Counted from the stretch's first letter, positions 17,730 through 26,888 are shown. The stretch: 64,000 nucleotides of DNA from Sandaracinaceae bacterium (GCA_020633055.1 JACKEJ010000015.1:131536-195535); one strand, 5' to 3'. Notes: generated by a model not told the origin, from the sequence alone. Translations and numbers: made by a program.

Positions 17730-19703
17730 ATGACCCAGTTGTCCCCCAACGCCGAGCTGGTTCGCTGCCTGCTCACCGGCGTCCCCGTCATCGGGGCCGA
17801 GCCGGACATGAGCGCGCTCACCGACGCCGAGCTGGGGGCGCTGGCGTGTTTGGCCTGGGCGCCAGACGCGCATGGGGTCCACGCCAGTCAGCTCAGCGCC
17901 GTACTCCGTGGCCGGGCGCCTGTCTTCACGGAGCACGCAGCAGTGGCTGCGCTCCACGCGCTGACTGAGGGCGCCCAACGGCGCGTGGCCGCCGACCAGC
18001 CCGCGCTGCTTCAGTGGGTGATCGAGGCCGCCGCGCAGGTGGTGTGTGGCTGCGCGGAGGTGAGCGAGCCCCCGGTGCACGGCGCGCTCAGCACCCTGGT
18101 CGTGCTGGGGCTGGGGCCGGTGCTCGACCTCCTCGACGTGGCGCTGCTCACCTGCGCTGGACACGACGCGCCAGCGCACCCGGGCGAGCTGGGCCGCAAG
18201 GAGCGACGGTTTCTCACTAGCCTCGTGTCACCGCGCGACCGCATCCAGATGGGTCGGGTCCGAAGCGCGTGGAACTTCGCGGTGGACGACGACGAGCTGA
18301 CCCCGCGCGGCGCGGACCCGCTCGCGCTCCTCCCGGGGTACCTCGCCTTCGCCGAGCGGCTCACCACCATGGCGCTCGAACACGCGCGCGCCATCCAGTC
18401 GGGCGCGGTCCCCTACGCGGCCGACAAGGCGTTCGCGCACGACGAACCCCACGCGGTGCACGCCGCCCTGCGGGCAGGCCTCGACCAAGGAAAGCCGTGG
18501 GCCAGAGAGGCTGCGATCCCGTTGCTGGCCGGGCTCAGCGTGGCCCCACTCGACAGGGCCAAGACCGTCCCCTCGCAGAGCGCGTCCATCGCCGTCGCCA
18601 AGGCCATCGCCGAGCGTCCGTCGGCCCCGCTCGTGGCCGAGATGAAGGCCACCGTCGCCAAGGTCCGTCACGCCGGCCTGAAGAAGAAGCTCGCCCGCTT
18701 CCTCGCAGTCGCCGAGCGCCGCCTGTTCGAGCACGACGACTTCCTGCTGGAGCTCGACCCTGGGGCCACCATCCCCAAGGCGCTCGCTGGCACGGTGACC
18801 CGCGCGATCGAGGCACTGTTCCTGCGCCCAGCGCCGCTTCCGTTCGACGCATGGAAGGACCGCATCCTCGGCAACAAGACCGCTGCGAAGCGCGCCGCCT
18901 GCCTGGTGTGGCGCTCTGACAGTGGGACCGCGTTCGTCCCCGTGCGCAAGGGAGCCCGCTGGGTGTTCGTGGGCAGCGACGGGTCGCCACGGACGCCATC
19001 ACACGGCACGGTGGCGCTCTGGCATCCGCTGCAGCCCGACGCCGACGCGAGCGCGTGGCGAGCGTGGGTGCTGGAGCAGCAGGTTCAGCAGCCGTTCAAC
19101 CAGCTGTTCCGCGAGACATACTCGCCCAACAGCGTGGCCAGCCTCTTGGTGCCCGAGCTGGACGTGAAGACACTGCTCGGCCTCGCTCGCTCGCAGGGCT
19201 GGGTCCTGCGCGACGAGCGGCTGGTCCGAAGGATGGGCCCGTGCCGCGTCGAGCTGGAGGTGGGCCGCGTCTTCCCGGGAGCCCAAGGGACCACCCGCTG
19301 TTTCTCGCTACAGCTCTTCCACGGGGTCGAGAGACAGAGCCTCGACCTCTCCACCGAGGATCCGCAAGTGGTGTCCGAGTGCCTGCGCACCGTCGACCTG
19401 CTGGTGGGTGTCTCATCCTTCGCGCTGGACCCGGCGCAGTCGGTGGAGACCACGAGCGCCCGGGAGAGGCGAGCCGTCCTGACGCGCATGCTCGGGGCCG
19501 AGGCCGGGTCCGAGCGACCGTTCGTCGATGGTCACCACGTGCGCTGCGGGGACCTCTCCATCAGCATCGCGACTGGGCGCGCGTCGCGGGACGGCGAGGA
19601 GGTTGAGCTCCCGCGAGTCGCCGCGGGGGTCGCCGTGATTCCCTACCCGGACGAGACCCTGTATCGGATAGTCCGCGCACTCAACGCGCACACGCGGGGG
19701 TGA
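17730..19703 (+). CDS. DUF4132 domain protein
   Basis: A 657-residue protein from ATG 17730. The C-terminal 250 residues carry the DUF4132 pattern: a paired Trp/Arg region 'AACLVWRSDSGTAFVPVRKG', then 'QQPFNQLFRETYSPNS' and a short glycine-flanked strand set. DUF4132 proteins often occur with WGR or MolR-type regions and have no established function. The first 350 residues are helical repeats. It begins 13 bp after the reconstructed stop of the DUF1877 gene, so the two probably formed one operon before the insertion. A fragment of a related gene lies at about 50545-50679. Confidence 0.75.
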   Translation: MTQLSPNAELVRCLLTGVPVIGAEPDMSALTDAELGALACLAWAPDAHGVHASQLSAVLRGRAPVFTEHAAVAALHALTEGAQRRVAADQPALLQWVIEAAAQVVCGCAEVSEPPVHGALSTLVVLGLGPVLDLLDVALLTCAGHDAPAHPGELGRKERRFLTSLVSPRDRIQMGRVRSAWNFAVDDDELTPRGADPLALLPGYLAFAERLTTMALEHARAIQSGAVPYAADKAFAHDEPHAVHAALRAGLDQGKPWAREAAIPLLAGLSVAPLDRAKTVPSQSASIAVAKAIAERPSAPLVAEMKATVAKVRHAGLKKKLARFLAVAERRLFEHDDFLLELDPGATIPKALAGTVTRAIEALFLRPAPLPFDAWKDRILGNKTAAKRAACLVWRSDSGTAFVPVRKGARWVFVGSDGSPRTPSHGTVALWHPLQPDADASAWRAWVLEQQVQQPFNQLFRETYSPNSVASLLVPELDVKTLLGLARSQGWVLRDERLVRRMGPCRVELEVGRVFPGAQGTTRCFSLQLFHGVERQSLDLSTEDPQVVSECLRTVDLLVGVSSFALDPAQSVETTSARERRAVLTRMLGAEAGSERPFVDGHHVRCGDLSISIATGRASRDGEEVELPRVAAGVAVIPYPDETLYRIVRALNAHTRG

Positions 19704-19736
19704 GGACGAGCAGCGCGCGCCTGCTGGGGCGCACGA

Positions 19737-19765
19737 CTCGACGCACGCCGCTCCACCGGATAGGC
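19737..19765 (+). promoter_or_regulatory. Putative promoter region shared by two antitoxin-like paralogues
   Basis: The sequence before this gene (CTCGACGCA, about 13-17 bp spacer, then ATAGGCT ending 8 bp before the ATG) recurs before the paralogue at 29971 as CTCGACGCG, then ATAGGCT. Conservation outside the coding region suggests a promoter or operator. No experimental support. Confidence 0.35.
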
Positions 19766-19772
19766 TGGAGCC

Positions 19773-20024
19773 ATGACCGTCGCCCCGTCGAGCATCCGAG
19801 GTGCCGTTGCGTCGCAGCCTTCGAGCGACGCCAGTGCTTCCGGCGATGAGCTGTCCGAGGAGGAGCAACTGGCACAGGTGCTCGCTGGTGCGGAGGAGCG
19901 CGTGCGGGCTGCCGTAGAGCGCCTCACGGACATGGGAATCATCGACGAAGACGGGAAGGTCCTCACGCAGGAGTTGCCGCGCGACATGCGGCCCGACTCG
20001 CAGACCACCGTCGTCACGGGCTGA
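19773..20024 (+). CDS. Small antitoxin-like protein paired with a zeta-type kinase
   Basis: An 83-residue protein: a Ser/Ala-rich N-terminus, a predicted helical pair (LSEEEQLAQVLAGAEERVRA, AAVERLTDMGIIDEDGKVL) and a conserved tail 'ELPRDMRPDSQTTVVTG'. It is 21 bp upstream of a zeta-toxin-like kinase gene, the usual order antitoxin then toxin. The protein is close in size to epsilon-type antitoxins, but I do not recognise the family. A paralogue at 29971 shares the helical region and has an almost identical tail, but no kinase follows it. The antitoxin role is inferred from position. Confidence 0.6.
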   Translation: MTVAPSSIRGAVASQPSSDASASGDELSEEEQLAQVLAGAEERVRAAVERLTDMGIIDEDGKVLTQELPRDMRPDSQTTVVTG

Positions 20025-20045
20025 GTCATCGAAGTGCTACCTCGC

Positions 20046-20608
20046 ATGTCGGTGGTCGCCGGTCCGCCGGGCAGTGGAAAGACCACTGCTCTCCCCGGAC
20101 ACGCTTTCCGCGTCGACGCTTTCAACATCGACGATCGTTGTGCGGCGCTGACGGGTTCCTACGTCGGAATCACCCCGGCTCTGCGGGAACGCGTTGGACG
20201 CGAGTGCGAGGCGTTCATCGCCGCTCACATCGCAGCGAGTCGTTCATCGCCGTGGAGACCACGCTTCGGACCCTCCGCGCCGTCGAACAAGCTCGCGAAG
20301 CCCGCCGAGCCGGGTTCGAGACCATCATGTACTTCCTCTGTACAAGTTCGCCGGACATCGCGTTCGAACGCGTGCGCGCCCGGTCGCTCGGCGGTGGTCA
20401 CGGAGCCCGTGAAGAGATCGTGCGAACGACGTACGTCGCCAGCCTGGCGAACCTGCGACACGCCATCGAGGCGTTCGACGTGGTCCGCTGCTTCGACACC
20501 AGCCGACACAAGGAGCCGCCGGTTCAAGCCGCGGTGGCACGAAACGGCGTGCTCACGGTCCTCGATACCGCCACTCCGGAGTGGGTCGCCGCCCTGGACC
20601 TCCCGTAA
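20046..20608 (+). pseudogene. Zeta-toxin-like P-loop kinase, frameshifted
   Basis: The N-terminal frame starts at ATG 20046: MSVVAGPPGSGKTT (Walker A) and 'FNIDDRCAALTGSYVGITP', as in zeta toxins, which phosphorylate UDP-N-acetylglucosamine. Around 20225-20240 the frame is lost; the rest continues one frame over with 'ESFIAVETTLRTLRAVEQAR', 'GFETIMYFLCTSSPDIAFER' and ends 'LDTATPEWVAALDLP' at 20608. The shift fits a one-base deletion near 20230. Reassembled, the protein would be about 187 residues. A frameshift that kills a toxin is plausible, but a sequencing error must also be considered. The small antitoxin-like gene is 21 bp upstream. Confidence 0.7.
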
Positions 20609-20766
20609 GGGCACAGCTAAGGCCGCGCCTGACGCCGTCAGCTCGTTCGATCCGTCGGCACCGCGACGGAGATCCAGTACGTCTGCTTGTGCGTGAGGGC
20701 CTCGAACTGCGCGAGCACGCTGCTCGCCTCGTCGTAGGTCTGGCCTCTGGCGTACGCTTGCCCGCC

Positions 20767-21120
20767 ATGACCGAGCCCCGCGACGCCCCTGCGCTCCGCT
20801 GCACCCTGCTGGTCCTCCGGTGCGCCGACCTGGACGCTGCGCGTTCCTTCTACGCAGCCCTCGGCGCGCACTTCGTCGAGGAGAAGCACGGCGAAGGCCC
20901 ACGTCACTACGCGGCCACCCTGGGCGGCATGACGCTCGAGCTCTACCCGGGCGAGGCCGACGCCGCGACCCGCGTGGGGTTCGCGGTCTCCGACGTGGAC
21001 GCGACCGTGTCCGCCCTGCAGGCGCTCGGTGCGCTGGTTCGCGTGGCGCCGAAGGACTCACCCTGGGGGCGGCGCGCGGTGGTGGTGGACCCAGACGGGC
21101 GCAGCGTGGAACTCACCTGA
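20767..21120 (+). CDS. VOC/glyoxalase-superfamily protein
   Basis: A 117-residue protein from ATG 20767. The pattern 'ALRCTLLVLRCADLDAARSF' and 'YAALGAHFVEEKHGEGP' begins a beta-alpha-beta-beta-beta unit, and 'VVVDPDGRSVELT' ends the second one. The usual metal ligands of glyoxalase I are only partly in place: the first His/Gln position is Thr14, the last Glu is present (VELT). It may act as a fosfomycin/bleomycin-type or dioxygenase-fold protein; the substrate is unknown. Confidence 0.75.
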   Translation: MTEPRDAPALRCTLLVLRCADLDAARSFYAALGAHFVEEKHGEGPRHYAATLGGMTLELYPGEADAATRVGFAVSDVDATVSALQALGALVRVAPKDSPWGRRAVVVDPDGRSVELT

Positions 21121-21168
21121 GTCCGCGCGAAAGCCGCTGGGTGCACGCGAGGTCTCGTGCCGGGTTCG

Positions 21169-21468
21169 TCATCGCTCCCGCGCGAGGCGCTCGTCCAGCT
21201 CGGTGAGGAGCCACTCGAGGTCGCCCAGCAACGCGTCTGGAAGGCCCAGACCATCGGAGGTTCCGGCCGACTCGAGCACGTCTGCCGCAGCCAAGTAGCG
21301 GTCTCGCCGCTTGCCCTCGACGTCGTACGAGGCCGACTCGATGTCCGCGATGACGCACTTGCGGTCGGCCGGTTCGGAAGACCGCCACGCAGCCACGCTA
21401 CGTGCGCCGAGATGCCGGGCACGAATCGCGATCACACGTTCCCGGGCTGCCTGAAGGGGAGTGGTCAT
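21169..21468 (-). CDS. Small hypothetical protein
   Basis: A 99-residue helical protein from ATG (MTTPLQAARERVIAIRARHL). It contains 'KRRDRYLAAADVLESAGTSD' and a C-terminal acidic helix. The in-frame ORF continues far upstream, but only as antisense shadow of the next gene. No family recognised; it converges with the VOC gene. Confidence 0.5.
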   Translation of the reverse strand: MTTPLQAARERVIAIRARHLGARSVAAWRSSEPADRKCVIADIESASYDVEGKRRDRYLAAADVLESAGTSDGLGLPDALLGDLEWLLTELDERLARER

Positions 21469-21603
21469 GAACGCATGGTAGCCATACCCTCTCCTTACAG
21501 GCATGGGCTCGGCGCGACGCCGCATGAGAATATGATGGCGCTGCGAGCATGGACTTGAACACGAACTGGGTCGCACCACACTCGACCAGAAGGAGAACAA
21601 AGC

Positions 21604-21945
21604 GTGGGGAACACGAAGTGCCCACGACACGGCAGGTCGAAGCTGGCCTTTGCGTGCGCCCATCTGCGAGTCGTGCGTTGCCCTCTGACTGTGGGCGGGG
21701 CCCGCGTGCAGCTCCTGGTGCGAGGGTCGGGCGGCAATGACGAGCTCCTGGTGGAATACGCGGTGTGTCCGGGTTGCGCCGCACAGGTTGGCAGCCACGA
21801 CGGTGAGCAACCATTCGATGAACTCGAAGCGCGTCTCAACACCGTCGCGGGCAGCCCGGAGTGCGCCGCGTGCGAGGTCGAAGACTTGTGGGACCGAGAG
21901 CCGCTGCCTGTGACCAAGGTCTACATCCCTGAAAGGCGCCCCTGA
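21604..21945 (+). CDS. Small CXXC-containing hypothetical protein
   Basis: A 113-residue protein from GTG 21604, behind AAGGAG at 21591. The sequence has 'GNTKCPRHGRSKLAFACAHL', 'YAVCPGCAAQVGSHDG' and 'SPECAACEVEDLW', i.e. CPGC and CAAC knuckles that could bind one zinc ion. No known family; size and spacing are those of small metal-binding proteins. Confidence 0.55.
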   Translation: MGNTKCPRHGRSKLAFACAHLRVVRCPLTVGGARVQLLVRGSGGNDELLVEYAVCPGCAAQVGSHDGEQPFDELEARLNTVAGSPECAACEVEDLWDREPLPVTKVYIPERRP

Positions 21946-22113
21946 CCCGTCGGTAGCCGGGTGCGCTCGGGGCGGTCGATCCCGGCCTCTGCCCAAGTGG
22001 TCGGTTCGACGATGGTGCAGTGAACGAGACCGCCGCTCGCACGCGGTTCTCCCACAGCCCACCACGAGGACGAGCAAGAAGACGGCGACCAAGGCGGTGT
22101 GACGGCGGCTCAT
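21946..22113 (-). other. Possible start of a decayed lipoprotein gene
   Basis: An ATG at 22113 (minus strand) has an AAGGAGAG ribosome site just upstream and encodes a textbook lipoprotein signal, 'TALVAVFLLVLVVGC'. After the lipobox cysteine the frame runs through Arg-rich sequence antisense to the gene at 21604, so the mature protein appears lost or frameshifted. This may be the remnant of a truncated gene or a very short lipoprotein. Confidence 0.35.
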
Positions 22114-22204
22114 GGACGCTCTCCTTGACCGCGAGCCTAGCCGGACTCGCGCACACGGAGGAGCCGCAGACGTCGAGGTGCGGCATCCTTGGAACAAGAC
22201 GCCC

Positions 22205-22624
22205 ATGAAGCCCAACCTTCCCACCGCACCGCACTCCCCCACCCGCATGTCCGCGTTGGATATCGCCAAGGCAAACTACGGCAGGGACTTCGGGTGGTTC
22301 GTCGAGCGGGACGGCATGGTCATCGGCCAGCTCACCGACTCGCGCTTCGAAGACATGTTCTGGACCAGCTACGCCGTCGAGCCCCTGGGAGACACCGAGG
22401 AGCAGCGGAGAGTCGTCTACGACCCCTCGACCTGGCGGGAGCACTGGCTCACCTTCCGAAACCGGGTAACCGGCGACCGCGTGACGTCTGCCTACGCAAG
22501 TGGCGCCCCGAGCGAAGGAAAGCCGCGCGTCAACATACGCGCCCTCTACCTCTGGCCAAAGCTGTCGTGGTACGAGCGCCTGCAGCTGTGGTGGTGGATG
22601 CGCCAACGCACCCGTGAGCGTTGA
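22205..22624 (+). CDS. Small hypothetical protein
   Basis: A 139-residue protein from ATG 22205; a second ATG at 22247 would give 125 residues (MSALDIAKANYGRDFGW). It contains 'VERDGMVIGQLTDSRFEDMF' and 'EHWLTFRNRVTGDRVTSAYA', and the last helix is Trp-rich (WYERLQLWWWMRQR). No family assigned. It converges with the helicase gene and shares a hairpin between the two stops. Confidence 0.5.
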   Translation: MKPNLPTAPHSPTRMSALDIAKANYGRDFGWFVERDGMVIGQLTDSRFEDMFWTSYAVEPLGDTEEQRRVVYDPSTWREHWLTFRNRVTGDRVTSAYASGAPSEGKPRVNIRALYLWPKLSWYERLQLWWWMRQRTRER

Positions 22625-22712
22625 ACTACGTGGCGTCAGCATCGGGATGCTTCCCAACACGCTGCCCGACGCCGTGCCGACGGACGTAGGTCGCAGCAGG
22701 AGGGTCGCGCCA

Positions 22713-22733
22713 CGCTGACCGTGAGCGTCAGCG
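22713..22733. terminator. Hairpin between convergent genes
   Basis: CGCTGAC at 22713-22719 pairs with GTCAGCG at 22727-22733 around a 7-base loop. It lies between the stop of the small gene at 22624 and the stop of the helicase gene at 22780. It could act in both directions, but no T-run follows on either side, so the role is uncertain. Confidence 0.35.
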
Positions 22734-22779
22734 CAGAAGGACCGCGGCGCATGCCCAGAGGAGAACGTGACGCCGTGGC

Positions 22780-25700
22780 TCAGCGCGTCCAGTGACGAAA
22801 CAGCTCGGGAGGGATCTCCGCGGAGAGCTCCCACTCGACCGTGATCGGGCGCTCGCCTCGGTGCGAAGCGGGGGTGACGGGACCGAGGTAGCGAAAGGGC
22901 ACGGTCATTCCGCGTTGGTCCTTGGCGCGCTCACGAACGAACAGCAACGGCACCACCCCCTCGGTGTGCGGTGTGGTGTGTCGGCGGCCCTTCTCGTCGT
23001 CGAGGCGCGTCGCGGCCTGCGACTGCCACTGAAAGACGGTGGGGGAGAGCGGAAGGTCGTGGTAGCGCAGGTGCTCGTGCTCCTGGTCGCCCTTGTCCAG
23101 CGTGACGAGCAAGAGGTCGTGGCGGCCGTCGTCGACCTTCTCCACGCCCGTGTAGAAGTGCCGAAATGTCCGCTTCTCTTTCGAGATGGCGTTGAACGCG
23201 GCGCTCAACTCGATGTCGTAGTACTCGGCGTGGAGCACCAGCGGCACGTCGGTTCGCAGCGGCTCGTTGCGTGGCAGCCGGTCCACCATGGCCCGCAGCA
23301 CGGGCAGCAACTGCGAGAGCTCGTCTCGGAGCGCTGGGCTTTGGTCGAAGTGGTCGAGCATCGTGGACAGCTCGCGCGCCTCGAAGTTCTCGAACAGGAC
23401 CACCAGCAGCATGGACGCGAGGCGACGCTCGAGCACCGTGGTGGGGCGCTCGCCGCGCAGCAGGCGCTCGAGCTGGCCCAGCCGCAGCGCGTCTCGGACG
23501 TGCAGCAGGCGTCCGGTCAGCGGCAGGCCCACCTTGTCGTAGGCCGCCACGGGCTCCGCCACGAGCCCCACATCCGCGCGCAGCGAGGTCCAAGAGCGCT
23601 TCGCTCGGTAGAGGTCGTAGACGTCCGCTTCGGTCTCGTGGAGGAACGTGGCGAGGTCCCAGTTCTCGTCCGCGTGGTCCCGCAGCGCGCGGCGCAGGTC
23701 CTTGACGTCCGTTGGCACAGAGGCCGCGATGCGCTCCAGGATCTCCCGCTGCGCCCGCTCTTCGAACTGGATGGTGCAGCCCGACGGCAAGCGACCGAAC
23801 CCGCTGTCGACGAAGTCGCGTAGCTCGCGCTGTGTGTGACCGAGCAGGGCGCGCAGGTTTCGGTCGGCCCGGAAGCTGGGGTGCTGACGACCCGTGAGGT
23901 CGAACACCGTGAGCATGTCCTTGGTCGGGTGCCGTCGAAGGCCGCGCCCCAGCTGCTGCAAGAAGACGGTGCTGCTCTCCGTGGGTCGGTAGAGAAAGAG
24001 CGTGTTGACGTCGGGGATGTCGACGCCCTCGTTGAAGAGGTCGACGACGCACAGCACCTGCACGGCCCCCTCGCGGAGGTCGTCCTTGGCGCGCAGTCGT
24101 TCCTCGCGCGGCGTCTCGTCGGTCAGCGCGCGCGCTTGGAGACCAGCGTCGCGCGTCAAACGTTCCGCGACGACGCGTGCGTGCGCCTTGTCCACGCAGA
24201 ACGCGAGCGCCCGCACCGTCTCGGGCCGGGCGATGCGCTCACCCAACGCCTTGACGGTGGCGCGCACCCAGCAGTCCGCTGCGGTGACCAAGCGGGTAGA
24301 CAGATCGGCGTCGACATAGCCGCCTCTCCAGGCCGCGTCCCGCAGGTCGAGGCCATCCACGTCCAGCACAAAGTAGCGGAAGGGCACCAGCACTTGCTGC
24401 GCGATGGCGTCCCACACCCGCAGGTTGCCGATGTAGGGCCGCGGGAAGTGCGCATCGTAGAGCCGACCGTCCGCGCGCTCTGGCGTGGCCGTCAGGCCGA
24501 CCAGCTCGCGGGGCCGGAGGTGGGTGAGCAGCGCGTCGTACGTGCGCGCCGCAGCGTGGTGCACCTCGTCCACGACCACCCACTCGAACGCGTCGGCGGC
24601 GAGGTCCGTCGCGTTGGTCAGCGTCTGGATCGAGGCGAACACGTGCTTCCCACCCAGCCGTGGTTGGCCGTCCACCCACAGCTCGCCGAACGTCTCCCGA
24701 CCGAGCACGTCTCCGAACACCCTGCGCGCTTGGTCGAGGATCTCACGCCGGTGCGCGACGAAGAGCAGCGACGGAGGCGCCCCACCCGCGCAGGCGTCGC
24801 GGTAGTCGAACGCGCTGATAAGGGTCTTGCCCGTGCCCGTCGCCGCCACCACGAGGTTCTTGTGCTGCCCCGCCGAGCGGGCCTCGACCAGCTCGCGCAG
24901 GATGGGCCGCTGCCAGCTGCGCGGCTCGAGCTCATAGCGAACGGAGGCTCCGGTCCGGGGACGCTCCACGAGCGCTCTCGCGAGCCGCCTGCGCGCGAGC
25001 TCGGACCCGTCGAACGCTTCGAAGCCGTCGTGGTTGCGGAAGTAGCTCTCGAACACCTCCACCATGCTGGCGTGCAGCTGCGGCTGCTCGGCCTGAGCGA
25101 TGCGCACGTTCCACTCGAGCCCGTCGGTCTGCGCCGCGTGCGAGAGGTTCGACGAGCCCACGTAGGCGGTGCCGTACTCGCTGTCGCGGTGGAAGATCCA
25201 CGCCTTCGCGTGCAGCCGCGTCGAGGTGTCGTCGTACGACACGCGCACGTCGGCCCCGAGCCGCTGAAGCAACTCGATAGCCTTGGCCTCGGACGCGCGC
25301 ATGTACGTCGTGGTGAGCACGCGGAGCGGGCGCCCTTGGTCGAGGTGCCGCTCGATGTGCGAACGAAACTTCTCGAGCCCGCTGAGCTTCACGAACGCGC
25401 AGAGCAGGTCGATGCGGTCCGCGGACTCGAACTCGCTGCGCAGGTGGTCGACGATGCTCTCGTCGGGCGCGTTGGTGATCAGGCGCGACCCCAGCAGCGA
25501 AGCCCTGGGACGCGCGACGGGCACCTTGCCCAGCGCCGCCGAGCGCTCGATCGCGCGCAGCACCTGAGGCTGCAGCGCCACCTCTCCCTGACGGAAGGAC
25601 GCGTGGTCGGACAGCGAGGCCAGGATGCGTTGGGCGGTCGCGAGCTTGTCCGCGGGCGCCGCGCTGGCGCCAATCGCCACCTGGGCCGCATCGCGAATCA

Positions 25701-25860
25701 GCGACACCAGCAGCTCGTCGACCCCCGCCGTGGACTTCAGGTCTCGTCGAACGACGGCGTGCGAGGCCGACAGCGCGCTCAGGCGCTGCTCGAGCGAGTC
25801 CGTGACGATCTCCTCGTAGATCCCCGGACTCAACGTCGGCTTGCGGCGGAAGACGGACAC
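22780..25860 (-). CDS. HKD-nuclease/SF2 helicase/DUF3427 protein
   Basis: A 1026-residue protein from GTG 25860, behind GAGGAG. Residues about 175-250 are a phospholipase D-like nuclease unit: 'LRVLTTTYM', then 'TRLHAKAWIFHR' with HAK at 217-219, and 'AYVGSSNLSHAA'. Only one HxK unit is visible. Residues 320-650 form an SF2 helicase: 'VVAATGTGKT' (Walker A about 338-347), DEVH at 431-434, 'GLTATPERADG', 'DLFNEGVDIPDVNTL', and motif VI 'QQLGRGLRRH' near 635-644. The C-terminus has the DUF3427 pattern. Such COG3886-type nuclease/helicase fusions are often linked to DNA defence or repair. A same-architecture protein lies at 50705. It is divergent from a DUF3037 gene. Confidence 0.9.
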   Translation of the reverse strand: MSVFRRKPTLSPGIYEEIVTDSLEQRLSALSASHAVVRRDLKSTAGVDELLVSLIRDAAQVAIGASAAPADKLATAQRILASLSDHASFRQGEVALQPQVLRAIERSAALGKVPVARPRASLLGSRLITNAPDESIVDHLRSEFESADRIDLLCAFVKLSGLEKFRSHIERHLDQGRPLRVLTTTYMRASEAKAIELLQRLGADVRVSYDDTSTRLHAKAWIFHRDSEYGTAYVGSSNLSHAAQTDGLEWNVRIAQAEQPQLHASMVEVFESYFRNHDGFEAFDGSELARRRLARALVERPRTGASVRYELEPRSWQRPILRELVEARSAGQHKNLVVAATGTGKTLISAFDYRDACAGGAPPSLLFVAHRREILDQARRVFGDVLGRETFGELWVDGQPRLGGKHVFASIQTLTNATDLAADAFEWVVVDEVHHAAARTYDALLTHLRPRELVGLTATPERADGRLYDAHFPRPYIGNLRVWDAIAQQVLVPFRYFVLDVDGLDLRDAAWRGGYVDADLSTRLVTAADCWVRATVKALGERIARPETVRALAFCVDKAHARVVAERLTRDAGLQARALTDETPREERLRAKDDLREGAVQVLCVVDLFNEGVDIPDVNTLFLYRPTESSTVFLQQLGRGLRRHPTKDMLTVFDLTGRQHPSFRADRNLRALLGHTQRELRDFVDSGFGRLPSGCTIQFEERAQREILERIAASVPTDVKDLRRALRDHADENWDLATFLHETEADVYDLYRAKRSWTSLRADVGLVAEPVAAYDKVGLPLTGRLLHVRDALRLGQLERLLRGERPTTVLERRLASMLLVVLFENFEARELSTMLDHFDQSPALRDELSQLLPVLRAMVDRLPRNEPLRTDVPLVLHAEYYDIELSAAFNAISKEKRTFRHFYTGVEKVDDGRHDLLLVTLDKGDQEHEHLRYHDLPLSPTVFQWQSQAATRLDDEKGRRHTTPHTEGVVPLLFVRERAKDQRGMTVPFRYLGPVTPASHRGERPITVEWELSAEIPPELFRHWTR

Positions 25861-26051
25861 GGTCGCTCCTCGGAGGGACAGTACTCGAGGGGCGCCGACC
25901 GGCGACGACATTTCGTACGGCGCCGAGAGCCGCCGACAACAGCGACACAGCGCATCCATGGGGCCGTGCGCTCGCGCAAGCCTCGAAGCTCATCAAGACC
26001 ATCCCCGCAGGTGCCCATCTGGCTGCCTCGAGTGCTACAAGCGGTGAAGTC

Positions 26052-26888
26052 ATGAAGAGCCCCTGCGAAGCATTGGTGATTGGCTACCGGCCCGACCTCG
26101 TGGCCGCCGAGTCCCTCAACATTGGGGTCCTCGTCGCCTGCCCGGAGCGCAACTTCCTGGGCGCCATGTTCCTTCCGTCGTTCCGGCGCATCACCGCCGC
26201 GTTCCCAGCCGCAGACAAGGCACTGCTGCGCGGCATCGCGAAGGCCATCGAGACGGGCTGCGAGCACGAGGCCCAGGACACGGGCAGCCTGTTCCCCACC
26301 AGCGCCGAGTCGTTCTTCCGACGCTTCGTCCCCGACACGGCGGGTGCCATCCGCATCACCCGCACCGTCGCGGGCGTCACCTCGGACCCCGCCCAAACGC
26401 TCCGTGAGACCTTCGAGCGCCACGTGTCCTGCGAGGGCCCCCCGGCCCGCCGCACGCAATCGGACGACGACCTGTGGCGACGCTTCTCGACGCTGCTCGA
26501 GTCGCGCGGGCTGCTTGCACAGGAGACGACCCACGAGGTGCAGGGCCCGAACTACACCGAGCGTTTCGCGCACGCGTGGAAGAACGGCGTCTGGCACGTC
26601 GCGCAGCCGGTGTCCCTCGACCTGACCGACAGCCACCGCATCCGTCTCAAAGCCATCGAATGGGCTGGGCGGCTCCAGATGGTGGAGCCTGCGCTCGAAG
26701 GCACGAAGGTGTACCTGCTGGTGGGCGCGACGGGTGGGGACGAAACACAGGACGAGGCTGCGGCAGCGAAGCAGGACGCGCTTGCCATTCTGCGTGACAA
26801 GGTCGAACGGCATCAGCTCGCGACCGTGGTCCGCGAGGACGGGATGGAAGAGCTGGCGGATAGGTTGCAGACGGCGATGCGCGCCTGA
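26052..26888 (+). CDS. DUF3037 domain protein
   Basis: A 278-residue protein with the DUF3037 pattern at its start: 'CEALVIGYRPDLVAAESLNI' and 'GVLVACPERNFLGAMFLPSF'. The function of the domain is unknown; elsewhere it occurs with HipA-like and defence genes. It is divergent from the nuclease/helicase gene, 191 bp away, which makes joint regulation possible. No membrane segment. Confidence 0.75.
   Translation: MKSPCEALVIGYRPDLVAAESLNIGVLVACPERNFLGAMFLPSFRRITAAFPAADKALLRGIAKAIETGCEHEAQDTGSLFPTSAESFFRRFVPDTAGAIRITRTVAGVTSDPAQTLRETFERHVSCEGPPARRTQSDDDLWRRFSTLLESRGLLAQETTHEVQGPNYTERFAHAWKNGVWHVAQPVSLDLTDSHRIRLKAIEWAGRLQMVEPALEGTKVYLLVGATGGDETQDEAAAAKQDALAILRDKVERHQLATVVREDGMEELADRLQTAMRA

Noticed and set aside
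20638..20766. Minus-strand protein-like tail GQTYDEASSVLAQFEALTH
   Set aside because: Looks protein-like, but has no start, is short and overlaps the leader of the VOC gene; too little for a call.
22792..26055. Long open frames opposite the helicase gene (plus strand)
   Set aside because: They are antisense frames of a GC-rich gene, with Arg/Val/Gln-rich low-complexity translation and no motifs.
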